Assembly (NCBI GenBank): GCA_002344065.1
Contig: DDTK01000002.1
Location: 89,262 to 153,261 of the forward strand
Length of the DNA: 64,000 nt
Direction: 5' to 3'
From: Flammeovirgaceae bacterium UBA2366
GTDB lineage: Bacteria > Bacteroidota > Bacteroidia > Cytophagales > Cyclobacteriaceae
Each line of letters begins with the position of its first letter. Positions within the stretch are counted from its first letter, which is position 1. The position numbers and the translations under genes were made by a program. Of this stretch, positions 15,532 through 22,771 are shown in pieces. The notes beneath the pieces were generated by a model that was not told the DNA's origin, ran no database searches, and saw nothing but the letters and a program-made list of their open reading frames with translations.

Positions 15532-15617
15532 TACCCGGGGCGGGAGTTGAACCCGCACAGCTATTACTAGCCACAGGATTTTAAGTCCTGCGTGTCTACC
15601 AATTCCACCACCCGGGC
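15532..15617 (-). tRNA. tRNA-Leu (anticodon UAA)
   Basis: 86 bases fold as a class II tRNA. The acceptor stem is GCCCGGG with CCCGGGT and discriminator A; the anticodon stem CAGGA/TCCTG encloses loop CTTAAAA with anticodon TAA; a long variable arm follows, then T arm GCGGG-TTCAACT-CCCGC. No CCA is encoded, so the CCA-adding enzyme and RNase Z type 3' processing are needed. The last third is duplicated at 15242-15293. Confidence 0.95.
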
Positions 15618-15648
15618 AGACATTTCGTTGTGCATTAATGGTTATTCG

Positions 15649-15707
15649 TTGTTCGGCCCTTAACTAAAAAAGTGTGGGATCTGCCACACTTTTTAGATTC
15701 CGAACAA
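15649..15707. terminator. Long hairpin between the two tRNA genes
   Basis: An 11-bp stem AAAAAGTGTGG (15667-15677) with CCACACTTTTT (15684-15694) and a 6-base loop is flanked by further complementary arms, TTGTTCGG (15649-15656) and CCGAACAA (15700-15707). The inner stem ends in a T run in both directions. It could end transcription from tRNA-Gly before tRNA-Leu, which would then need its own promoter. Confidence 0.55.
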
Positions 15708-15735
15708 CCATCAACCCGTAACGATTAACGATTTT

Positions 15736-15809
<74 letters not shown>

Positions 15810-15871
15810 TTGTTCCCAAAAGGGACTGCAAATTTAATAGCTGAATCTAAAATTCCAACATCCTGATATTT

Positions 15872-16804
15872 TCAGGCTGTTTTTCTTAGGTCCGCCTCCA
15901 CCTTTAACTGGCGGGCATGTTCCTTGTCCTTAGATAGTTTGATGTGTTTCGGCACACCTTTCAAATCCCAGATTAAGCCCACCCAGGAAAGAGCTTTTAA
16001 TATATACCAGGTAATATCAATTTCCCACCAGAAAAACCCTTGCCGCGAGGCGGTTTCATAATAGTGATGATTGTTGTGCCAACCTTCGCCCAACGTTAAC
16101 AAGGCCAGCCACAAGCTGTTGCGCGATTCATCGTTTGTCTTGTACCGTTGGTTGCCAAACTTGTGCATGATGGAGTTGATCGAAAAAGTGCCGTGATACA
16201 AAATCACTGTGCTTAAAAAGAAGCCAATCAACAACGTTGAAAATCCAGCTGAGGTAAACATGGCCGTAATGCTTCCACCATTTACAATTCCACCAAGTGC
16301 CGTAACCAGAACGGCAAGCGTAACCGGAGGCACCAGGTAATGTTTGTTTAGCCAAACCAATTCCGGATACTTCGCATAATCGCCAATTACTTTATAGTCG
16401 GTTTCTTTAAAATCAGGACCAACAATCCAACCAATGTGTGAATACCAAAAACCGTAAATCTTCATCGAGTGAGGGTCCGCTGGTGTATCGCTGTGGCGAT
16501 GATGATGACGATGATGTGCAGCCCACCACAAGGCGCCCTTCTGTGCAGATGTTTGTGCCATGAAAGCAATTACAAACTGAAACCATCGGGATGTTTTATA
16601 TGACTTATGCGCAAAGTACCGATGATATCCTCCGGTAATCCAGAACATACGGAAGACGTATAGAAAAAAACAAACAATCCAATCGAACAAAGTTGCGCCT
16701 GTCCAGATTGCCGCGATGGGTATTAAGTGGACTATAGCAAAAGCTATCTCCTGTTTTACTATAGGTTTTCTCCGGACTTCGGGTGTCAATGTTGCTTCAG
16801 CCAT
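15872..16804 (-). CDS. Fatty acid (acyl-CoA delta-9 type) desaturase
   Basis: A 310-residue integral membrane di-iron enzyme. The three histidine boxes are present: HRYFAHKS (about residue 62), HHRHHHRHSD (about 97) and HNNHHYYE (about 242), with four to five hydrophobic helices between them. The family introduces a cis double bond into saturated acyl chains with O2 and an electron donor, raising membrane fluidity. A -7 box TACTTTTG lies upstream at 16877-16870. It is divergent from an ECF sigma factor gene whose other neighbour is a second desaturase, which suggests joint control. Confidence 0.92.
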   Translation of the reverse strand: MAEATLTPEVRRKPIVKQEIAFAIVHLIPIAAIWTGATLFDWIVCFFLYVFRMFWITGGYHRYFAHKSYKTSRWFQFVIAFMAQTSAQKGALWWAAHHRHHHRHSDTPADPHSMKIYGFWYSHIGWIVGPDFKETDYKVIGDYAKYPELVWLNKHYLVPPVTLAVLVTALGGIVNGGSITAMFTSAGFSTLLIGFFLSTVILYHGTFSINSIMHKFGNQRYKTNDESRNSLWLALLTLGEGWHNNHHYYETASRQGFFWWEIDITWYILKALSWVGLIWDLKGVPKHIKLSKDKEHARQLKVEADLRKTA

Positions 16805-16869
16805 CTTTCAAAAATTGAACAAAGATCGCATGATTATGGTTTACATCATGCCTGGTTTCCATTAGTCTG

Positions 16870-16877
16870 CAAAAGTA
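16870..16877 (-). promoter_or_regulatory. -7 box TACTTTTG of the first desaturase gene
   Basis: On the minus strand the sequence reads TACTTTTG, an exact TAnnTTTG match, about 65 bases upstream of the ATG at 16804. Transcription would start near 16864, giving a leader of about 60 bases. No strong -33 element is evident. Confidence 0.45.
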
Positions 16878-16979
16878 ATGCTTTCTATTGATTATGAACC
16901 GTTTATAAGTTTGTTCGGCTAACATCCGTAAGGCAGCCATTCAATCAAACACACGTTACAATAACGCTCACATTTATAC

Positions 16980-16987
16980 TATCTTTG
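16980..16987 (+). promoter_or_regulatory. -7 box TATCTTTG of the ECF sigma gene
   Basis: TATCTTTG matches TAnnTTTG exactly and ends 8 bases before the ATG at 16996, so the message would have a leader of only a few bases or none. This supports the chosen start and means translation does not rely on a Shine-Dalgarno sequence. Confidence 0.55.
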
Positions 16988-16995
16988 CTCCTTCA

Positions 16996-17613
16996 ATGAA
17001 TCAGGCTCAAGCCATAGCACTTTATCAACCCATGCTCTACAGCATTGCCTATAATCTGGTGCGCTGTAAGCAGGATGCCGAAGATATTGTGCAGGAAACT
17101 TTTTTGCGTTGGTTAAATGCTGAACAAGAGAAAATTCAGAATATAAAAGCCTACCTGATCAAGTCTGTAACAAACAACTGCCTTAACCATCTGAATTCGT
17201 TAAAACGAAAGAAGGAAGAATACTTTGACTCAATTCATCTGCCCGAGTTTATTACCCGCATAAAGGAGACAAACTTTGCTCATATCGATCTGGATGTGTA
17301 CCTGGCTGATGCTATGAAAGTACTGCATAGCAAGCTTGAACCCCTTGAACGGGCCGTTTATTTATTGAAAGAGGTTTTTGATGTAGACTATGACACCCTA
17401 CACAAAACCCTGGATAAAAAGAAAGACCATTGCCGGCAATTGCTTAGCCGCGCCAAAAAGAAATTGAACGAGGAAAAATCTAAAATTCATTTTGATCTCC
17501 CCACGCCCTCATCTCTCCTCGAAAGCTTCAAAAAAGCCTGTCAGGGAGACTCCGAGGAGTTGATCAACTCACTCAAAAGGGACATCTGGTTCCAGCCCGA
17601 AGAAGAATCTTAA
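16996..17613 (+). CDS. ECF sigma factor, ECF41/SigJ-like, with shortened C-terminal domain
   Basis: A 205-residue protein. Region 2 is at residues about 8-75 (YNLVRCKQDAEDIVQETFLRWL) and region 4 at about 112-160 (LEPLERAVYLLKEVFDVDY...CRQLLSRAKKKL). The phrase ERAVxLLxEVFDxDY...CRQLLSRA is typical of the ECF41/SigJ group, in which a C-terminal SnoaL-like domain of about 120 residues controls activity in place of an anti-sigma factor. Here only the beginning of such a domain is left (LLESFKKACQGDSEELINSLKRDIWF, about 176-201) before the stop. It lies between two desaturase genes, divergent from the first and 106 bases ahead of the second. No anti-sigma gene is adjacent. Confidence 0.8.
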   Translation: MNQAQAIALYQPMLYSIAYNLVRCKQDAEDIVQETFLRWLNAEQEKIQNIKAYLIKSVTNNCLNHLNSLKRKKEEYFDSIHLPEFITRIKETNFAHIDLDVYLADAMKVLHSKLEPLERAVYLLKEVFDVDYDTLHKTLDKKKDHCRQLLSRAKKKLNEEKSKIHFDLPTPSSLLESFKKACQGDSEELINSLKRDIWFQPEEES

Positions 17614-17719
17614 AAATATTTCTCAAAACTGTCACAAACGGTAAACGGATTTGTCTTACAGTAAATCATGCCCTTAGCAGGCCTGATTTAGCATGTTTTA
17701 CTTATAACCTTAACCGTCA

Positions 17720-18487
17720 ATGATCATTTTAGCATTTTTTGTAGCGCATTGGTACTTGTCGCTATTCTTTCAAACCTTCTTTTTACATCGGTACGCCTCA
17801 CACAAGGCCTTCACCATGAGTCCGTTTACGGAAAAAGTATTCTACGTTTTAACCTGGATCTTTCAGGGATCTAATTATTTAAGCCCTTTCGGTTATGGTG
17901 TTATGCACCGCATGCACCACGCCTTTGCGGATACGGAGGATGATCCACACTCACCCAAGTATGATGAAACCATCTGGAACATGATGTGGAAAACAAAAAC
18001 CATTTATTCAGCTATTGCCAATGGCAAAATGGTGGTTGACAAGCGCTTCACTGAAGGTGTTCCGCAATGGGAGGCGTTTGATAAGTTTGCAAGATCATGG
18101 CCGTCACGACTTTTTTGGGGTGCTGTATATGTAGCTGTTTACTGGCAATTTGCTACCGTTTGGTGGTTATGGTTATTGTTGCCGCTGCAGTTCTTAATGA
18201 GCCCTATTCATGGCGCTATCATCAACTGGTTTGCTCATAAATATGGCTATCGCAATTTTGAAGTAGGCGATACTTCCAAAAACTTCTTACCGGTCGACTT
18301 TTTAATGATGGGAGAAAGCTATCATAACAATCACCATAAAAATGGTTCACGCGCCAATTTCGGGGGCATTCGCTGGCATGAAATTGATCCTACCTACCAG
18401 GTAATCAAGCTTCTTGATAAACTAAAGGTGATTCGCATTGCTAAAACGAAAGAAATCGCTTTAGCGAACATTAAAAAAGCAGCTTAA
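17720..18487 (+). CDS. Fatty acid desaturase (second copy)
   Basis: A 255-residue membrane di-iron desaturase, shorter than and clearly different from the copy at 15872. The His boxes are HRYASHKAF (about residue 22), HRMHHAFADTEDDPHSP (about 57) and HNNHHKNGSRANFGG (about 203). It begins without a cytosolic N-terminal extension. It follows the ECF sigma gene in the same direction after 106 bases; a dedicated promoter is possible. Two desaturases of different subtype side by side suggest different chain positions or head-group substrates, which cannot be read from sequence. Confidence 0.9.
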   Translation: MIILAFFVAHWYLSLFFQTFFLHRYASHKAFTMSPFTEKVFYVLTWIFQGSNYLSPFGYGVMHRMHHAFADTEDDPHSPKYDETIWNMMWKTKTIYSAIANGKMVVDKRFTEGVPQWEAFDKFARSWPSRLFWGAVYVAVYWQFATVWWLWLLLPLQFLMSPIHGAIINWFAHKYGYRNFEVGDTSKNFLPVDFLMMGESYHNNHHKNGSRANFGGIRWHEIDPTYQVIKLLDKLKVIRIAKTKEIALANIKKAA

Positions 18488-18504
18488 AAGGCCATTTTTA
18501 ATAA

Positions 18505-18557
18505 GAATAAGATTAGTCCTCACCTTTATGAAAAGGTTTAGGACACCATTCTTATTC
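18505..18557 (+). terminator. Long stem-loop between the desaturase and cspA
   Basis: Nested arms GAATAAG (18505-18511)/CTTATTC (18551-18557), GTCCT (18516-18520)/AGGAC (18540-18544) and ACCTTT (18522-18527)/AAAGGT (18532-18537) form an interrupted hairpin just past the desaturase stop. There is no clean T run. It may stabilise or end the desaturase message. It also overlaps where the -33 region of cspA would be. Confidence 0.5.
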
Positions 18558-18561
18558 TCCT

Positions 18562-18617
18562 TATCTTTACGCCCTAATAAATTTTTAACACCGGCTAACG
18601 GGGTTAACCCGAAGGCC
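18562..18617 (+). promoter_or_regulatory. cspA promoter (-7 box TATCTTTA) and structured 5' leader
   Basis: TATCTTTA (18562-18569) is one base off TAnnTTTG and would place the start near 18575, giving a leader of about 63 bases. The leader contains a hairpin, GGC-CGGG...CCCG-GCC (18593-18617), upstream of an AT-rich, unstructured stretch before the ATG at 18638. Structured leaders that refold in the cold are known for enterobacterial cspA; a similar role here is an inference. Confidence 0.45.
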
Positions 18618-18637
18618 AAAAAACAATTAACAACACA

Positions 18638-18835
18638 ATGAAAGAAGGAACAGTAAAGTTCTTTAACGAAACCAAAGGATTCGGATTCGTAAAGGAAACA
18701 GCAACCAATCAGGAGTATTTTGTACACGTATCGGGTCTGGTAGACCAGATTCGTGAGAATGATGAAATCACCTTTGAGGTTACACAAGGAAAAAAAGGAT
18801 TGAATGCCGTTAATGTACGGTTGGTAAATAATTAA
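18638..18835 (+). CDS. Cold shock protein (CspA family)
   Basis: A 65-residue single OB-fold protein. The RNP1 motif KGFGFV (residues 13-18) and RNP2-like YFVHVSGL (about 27-34) are intact, and the start MKEGTVKFFNETKGFGFV is typical of Bacteroidota CspA proteins. These bind single-stranded RNA and prevent or melt secondary structure at low temperature. It is followed by a strong terminator and then by a DEAD-box helicase gene, the usual functional partner of CspA in cold-shock RNA remodelling. Confidence 0.95.
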   Translation: MKEGTVKFFNETKGFGFVKETATNQEYFVHVSGLVDQIRENDEITFEVTQGKKGLNAVNVRLVNN

Positions 18836-18855
18836 TTTTCCACACGCTCTAGTAC

Positions 18856-18890
18856 AAAGCCAGACCCCTAAAGTCTGGCTTTAGTTTTTT
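18856..18890 (+). terminator. Rho-independent terminator after cspA
   Basis: A 10-bp perfect stem, AAAGCCAGAC (18856-18865) with GTCTGGCTTT (18873-18882), and a 7-base loop, followed by AG and six T (18885-18890). It separates cspA from the helicase gene at 18911, although read-through is possible. Confidence 0.88.
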
Positions 18891-18910
18891 AGCTAAGCAC
18901 AACTTCACAC

Positions 18911-20137
18911 ATGACTTTTAACGACTTTAATTTCGATTCCAAACTTGCTGAAGGATTGGATTCTATGGGCTATACTAAACCTACCCCAATCCAGGAGATG
19001 GCCATTCCGGTAATTCTCCAAAACAAAGATGTAATTGCCTGCGCACAAACGGGTACCGGAAAAACAGCCGCCTATATTTTGCCGGTGATGCACAAATTAA
19101 TACAAACCGATCATCGTCATCTGAACACCCTGGTGATTGCCCCAACACGTGAACTCGCCCAACAAATTGATCAACAGATTGAAGGCTTCGCTTATTTTGC
19201 GGGCATTAGTTCCATACCTATTTATGGTGGTGGAGATGGCGCCACCTGGGATATTCAAAAGAAGGCTCTTGAACAAGGTGCCGATATTATTGTGGCAACA
19301 CCCGGCCGATTGATTGCCTTACTTGCAGCGGGTACAACCGTATTTGATCATTTAAAGCATTTGATATTGGATGAAGCCGATCGTATGCTGGATATGGGCT
19401 TCTACGAAGACATTATTAAAATTGTAAGCTATCTTCCCAAAGAAAGGCAGACCCTATTGTTTTCAGCAACTATGCCCCCGAAAATCAGGGCGTTGGCGAA
19501 CAAAATTTTACGCGATCCACAAGAAATAAACATCGCCATTGCCAAACCTGCTGCAGGCATTGATCAGCAGGCCTATGTGGTTTACGATTCGCAAAAAGAA
19601 AAACTGCTTGACCACATCTTAAAAACCTACCCCTGGAACAGCATCATTCTCTTTGCATCCAGAAAGGAAACCGTGAAAAAGTTAGACAGCGTATTCAGGC
19701 GTGCCGGGATTGCAGCAAAAGCCTTTCATTCCGACCTGGAACAATCCGAACGCGAAGAAATTTTACGCGCCTTTAAAAATAAGCAGGTTAACTTTCTTAT
19801 CGGCACCGATGTGCTCTCACGCGGCATTGATGTAGAGGGTATCAGCATGATCATCAACTGGGACGTACCACCCGACCCCGAAGATTACGTTCACCGAATC
19901 GGTCGCACCGCACGCGCTGAAACAACCGGTACAGCCATCACATTCGTAAATGAAATTGATCAACGCAGGTTTCAAGCTATTGAAAGCCTGATTGGGTACC
20001 CGGTACCCAAAAAGACTTTACCTTTAGAACTTGGTGAAGGGCCTGCGTATACTCCGCAAACCAAACGCAAAGAGAGTTTCAAAAAAAATGGAAGAGGCCC
20101 GCGGAGGAAACATTTCCGCTCCAGGCCTAGTAGATAA
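18911..20137 (+). CDS. DEAD-box ATP-dependent RNA helicase (RhlE/CsdA-like)
   Basis: A 408-residue protein with the full set of motifs: Q motif (GYTKPTPIQEMAIP), motif I AQTGTGKT, Ia PTRELAQQ, II DEAD in LDEADRML, III SAT, V GTDVLSRGIDVEG and VI HRIGRTAR. The C-terminal tail (about 380-408) is short and very basic (KRKESFKKNGRGPRRKHFRSRPSR), as in RhlE-type helicases, and probably binds RNA non-specifically. It unwinds short RNA duplexes in ribosome assembly or RNA decay, often in the cold. The last 11 bases overlap the convergent propeller gene. Confidence 0.93.
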   Translation: MTFNDFNFDSKLAEGLDSMGYTKPTPIQEMAIPVILQNKDVIACAQTGTGKTAAYILPVMHKLIQTDHRHLNTLVIAPTRELAQQIDQQIEGFAYFAGISSIPIYGGGDGATWDIQKKALEQGADIIVATPGRLIALLAAGTTVFDHLKHLILDEADRMLDMGFYEDIIKIVSYLPKERQTLLFSATMPPKIRALANKILRDPQEINIAIAKPAAGIDQQAYVVYDSQKEKLLDHILKTYPWNSIILFASRKETVKKLDSVFRRAGIAAKAFHSDLEQSEREEILRAFKNKQVNFLIGTDVLSRGIDVEGISMIINWDVPPDPEDYVHRIGRTARAETTGTAITFVNEIDQRRFQAIESLIGYPVPKKTLPLELGEGPAYTPQTKRKESFKKNGRGPRRKHFRSRPSR

Positions 20138-20975
20138 TTCTTCGGCCGTCTTTGGTAATCCGCTCAACACGTACCGAATTGGTTGGGGAACTTTCCAATA
20201 TCCACAAATCACCATTGGGTGCGCTTAACACCCCGGTAGGCGACCATGTCATTCCTGTTTCGGCAACTGTAAACACTTTTCCACCCGGTGTTATTTTTTT
20301 CACTTTGCGTGCACCATACACGGCCACATACACATTCTCATTTTTGTCAGTAGTCAATCCCATCAACTGGTGCGGATCATTTACAAAAAATTGAGTAAAG
20401 CTTCGTTCCTGCAATTGTGTGGCTAATGTCTCCACGTGTCCATGCTGGTCAATCTTCTTCAGATCATACAAATCAACCAGGTAAACCGAGCCGGTAGGGG
20501 TTGAGGTCACCGATCGAATATCCTTTAGGCATTGATCGTCCTGTGTACTAATTCTTCCATCAATGTCTTTCCTTGCCAATTTCTGACAAGCCCCATCACG
20601 ATGCGCCCAGTACATGTTACCCTGATGGTCGCGCACAAAGCTGTAGTTGGTCAGAAATCCTTCCGTGTCAGGGATGATCTTTTCAAACCTCCCGTCCGCA
20701 GAAAATTTCCACACGTAGTGCCCCCATGTATCGAGCCGCTCTCCATTGTACCACAAATGCTCGCCATACAGGTTGTCCGATTCATCCATGTACAGCTCGT
20801 GTGTATGTACGTTTCGTACCGCTACCGACTTTCTTCCCTGCCCATCAATTTTCCACACCTGTTGAAGGTCGGTATAAAACACATTTCCCTTGCTGTCCAT
20901 TACAATGCCCACACCGGGATGGGCATGGGCAACCATGGCATTCATTATCAAAACCAGTATGGCTATCCATTTCAT
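20127..20975 (-). CDS. Exported beta-propeller (NHL/SMP-30-like) protein
   Basis: A 282-residue protein with a signal peptide (MKWIAILVLIMNAMVAHA). The mature part consists of repeated short blades such as GIVMDSKGNVFYTDLQQVWKID, GLTTDKNENVYVAVYGARKVKKI and GVLSAPNGDLWILESS, the pattern of NHL or SMP-30/gluconolactonase-like propellers. No complete set of catalytic residues is evident, so an enzyme role is not claimed. Its start is 1 base from the stop of the intradiol-dioxygenase-like gene on the same strand, so the two are very probably an operon. Its 3' end overlaps the helicase gene by 11 bases. Confidence 0.8.
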   Translation of the reverse strand: MKWIAILVLIMNAMVAHAHPGVGIVMDSKGNVFYTDLQQVWKIDGQGRKSVAVRNVHTHELYMDESDNLYGEHLWYNGERLDTWGHYVWKFSADGRFEKIIPDTEGFLTNYSFVRDHQGNMYWAHRDGACQKLARKDIDGRISTQDDQCLKDIRSVTSTPTGSVYLVDLYDLKKIDQHGHVETLATQLQERSFTQFFVNDPHQLMGLTTDKNENVYVAVYGARKVKKITPGGKVFTVAETGMTWSPTGVLSAPNGDLWILESSPTNSVRVERITKDGRRIIY

Positions 20976-20976
20976 T

Positions 20977-21600
20977 TCAATAACCGGGTATGTTCAATCC
21001 TAATGTAATATCCCGCTTTCCTTTCCAAACACCTTCTGGTGTCTTGACGAGTTTAATTATTCCAGGTCCACCATGCTCACGTTGCATAGCTTTGTCTCCG
21101 TCTGAAAGGAGTGGATCATCTTCAAACAAGTAATCATCAATCCAATAATAGGAGAGGCCCGGCTCCTTGATGATAGGATGGATGTGCTGTGCATTACGAC
21201 TGTTTGGATACGATGCAGGCCGGATGGTCTTGAATTCGTAACGACCTTGTTCATCGGTTTTCATCCAACCACGTAAATGCCCGTGACGCCTGGCCTGGGT
21301 TTGCTTTGGAGCGGGTGAGTAAAGCCCTTTGTCATCGGTGTGATAGATATAGAGAATTACTCCCGGAGCTGGTGTTTTCCCATCGTTCTTATAAATCACT
21401 CCACTGATGATCATCGGCTCACCGGGCTCATCCTCTGAAGCAATTTTTGTTTTCCACGAAAGATTGGCGGGAATGCCGGCAAACATCAGATCACAGTCTT
21501 CACAGCCACCACCTACTTGTTTTTCAGTTGATGATCGGTGTTGAGAACAACCCGTAATGACAAAACTGGTAAGCAAAAAGGATAAGAATAAATACTTCAT
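20977..21600 (-). CDS. Intradiol ring-cleavage dioxygenase-like lipoprotein
   Basis: A 207-residue protein with a lipoprotein signal (lipobox VITGC, Cys18). The remainder matches the catalytic fold of intradiol dioxygenases (protocatechuate 3,4-dioxygenase type). The four Fe(III) ligands appear to be present: Tyr94 (KGLYSP), Tyr131 (ASYPNS), His139 and His141 (AQHIHP). Characterised family members open catechol rings between the hydroxyls. This exported, single-subunit form lacks the large N-terminal domain and is not next to other aromatic-degradation genes, so the substrate is uncertain; oxidation of catecholic compounds at the cell surface is a guess. It is probably cotranscribed with the propeller protein. 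Confidence 0.85.
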   Translation of the reverse strand: MKYLFLSFLLTSFVITGCSQHRSSTEKQVGGGCEDCDLMFAGIPANLSWKTKIASEDEPGEPMIISGVIYKNDGKTPAPGVILYIYHTDDKGLYSPAPKQTQARRHGHLRGWMKTDEQGRYEFKTIRPASYPNSRNAQHIHPIIKEPGLSYYWIDDYLFEDDPLLSDGDKAMQREHGGPGIIKLVKTPEGVWKGKRDITLGLNIPGY

Positions 21601-21733
21601 AACATGTAGCTTCTAGTTGAACATACGCAGTCAGTCCCATCCGGATACCGCAACATGATCAACTGCTCACTATTCTTGATGAAATGTAAACCAAGACCGT
21701 TCTTCACTGCGTTTAAAACTGTAATTTTCAGTA

Positions 21734-22753
21734 ATGGAACGACTTTTCAGGTATAAGCTTGATCACATTTTGTTCTGGATGTTAACGATAGGCTTTCATG
21801 CCTACACGCATTCCGGCATTATTGACCAGGCTGGATTTGGACAATTTGTACTGGAGCTGCTGGTACGCGATGGCCTGCTTGCTTTTGTTATATACATCAA
21901 CCTGTTGGTTATTATACCGGGGCTTAACCAACAAAAACGTACCGGTTTATTTATTCTGCTGATTCCAGTAACACTCGTTTGCTATGTGGGATTGAAAAAT
22001 CTACATGATGTATATCTCTACGGTATCATGATGGACAATCCTGCACGACAGGGATTTTTTCATAATACCTTTTACAATTTTTCAATAGTCGTGTTTTACC
22101 TCGCGTTTGCTTCCACGCTTTACCTGAGCAAACAATGGCATAGTCAAAAGGAACTCATCCGCAAAATTGAACTTGAAAAACTTAACACAGAATTGGAATA
22201 CCTGAAAGCACAAATCAATCCGCATTTTCTATTCAATTCGCTAAATACTGTCTTCTTTCAAATCGATAAGCAAAATACTGCGGCACGCGAAACCCTTTCG
22301 AAGTTTTCAGACATGTTGCGTTACCAATTGTATGAATGTAACGGAAAGGAGATCGCTGTAGAAAAGGAAATACGTTACCTGAAAAATTATGTAGCGCTTC
22401 AACGCCTGCGAAAAGATGAGCACTACGATATCCGGTTCTCATGTGCTGAAGGGTTGAAGAACTTTACGCTGCCCCCACTTCTTTTACTTCCGTTTATTGA
22501 AAATGCCTTTAAGCACGTATCACACTTTAGCGATAAGAAAAATATCATTGACATAGATATTAGCAAGACAGGAGATTTCTTTCAATTGAAAATATTCAAC
22601 ACGAAAGATTCAAGACAAGTATCAACCCATAGTGGTATTGGCTTAAAGAATGTACAGCGCAGGCTGGAACTGCTGTACACTGAACGGTACAAGCTGAATA
22701 TCATTGATCACCCCGAAAGCTTCAACGTACAATTGAATCTGAAGGTGATGTAG
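21734..22753 (+). CDS. LytS/YehU-type sensor histidine kinase
   Basis: A 339-residue inner-membrane kinase. About four hydrophobic helices (residues 10-130) form an N-terminal sensor region without a large periplasmic domain. They are followed by a short coiled coil, the His_kinase (PF06580) block YLKAQINPHFLFNSLNTVFF with phospho-acceptor His164, and an ATPase domain with LPPLLLLPFIENAFKHV (N box) and HSGIGLKNVQRRLELLY (G box). The partner LytTR regulator starts 18 bases downstream. The signal is unknown; the downstream TonB receptor is a likely target. Confidence 0.93.
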   Translation: MERLFRYKLDHILFWMLTIGFHAYTHSGIIDQAGFGQFVLELLVRDGLLAFVIYINLLVIIPGLNQQKRTGLFILLIPVTLVCYVGLKNLHDVYLYGIMMDNPARQGFFHNTFYNFSIVVFYLAFASTLYLSKQWHSQKELIRKIELEKLNTELEYLKAQINPHFLFNSLNTVFFQIDKQNTAARETLSKFSDMLRYQLYECNGKEIAVEKEIRYLKNYVALQRLRKDEHYDIRFSCAEGLKNFTLPPLLLLPFIENAFKHVSHFSDKKNIIDIDISKTGDFFQLKIFNTKDSRQVSTHSGIGLKNVQRRLELLYTERYKLNIIDHPESFNVQLNLKVM

Positions 22754-22771
22754 ACATTAACAAGAAACGAA

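Noticed and set aside
15530..15574. N-terminal extension of the GIY-YIG protein read from inside the tRNA-Leu gene
   Set aside because: The 15 residues are encoded by tRNA sequence, and the fold begins at the Met at 15529. The same artefact occurs for GIY-YIG genes next to tRNAs elsewhere.
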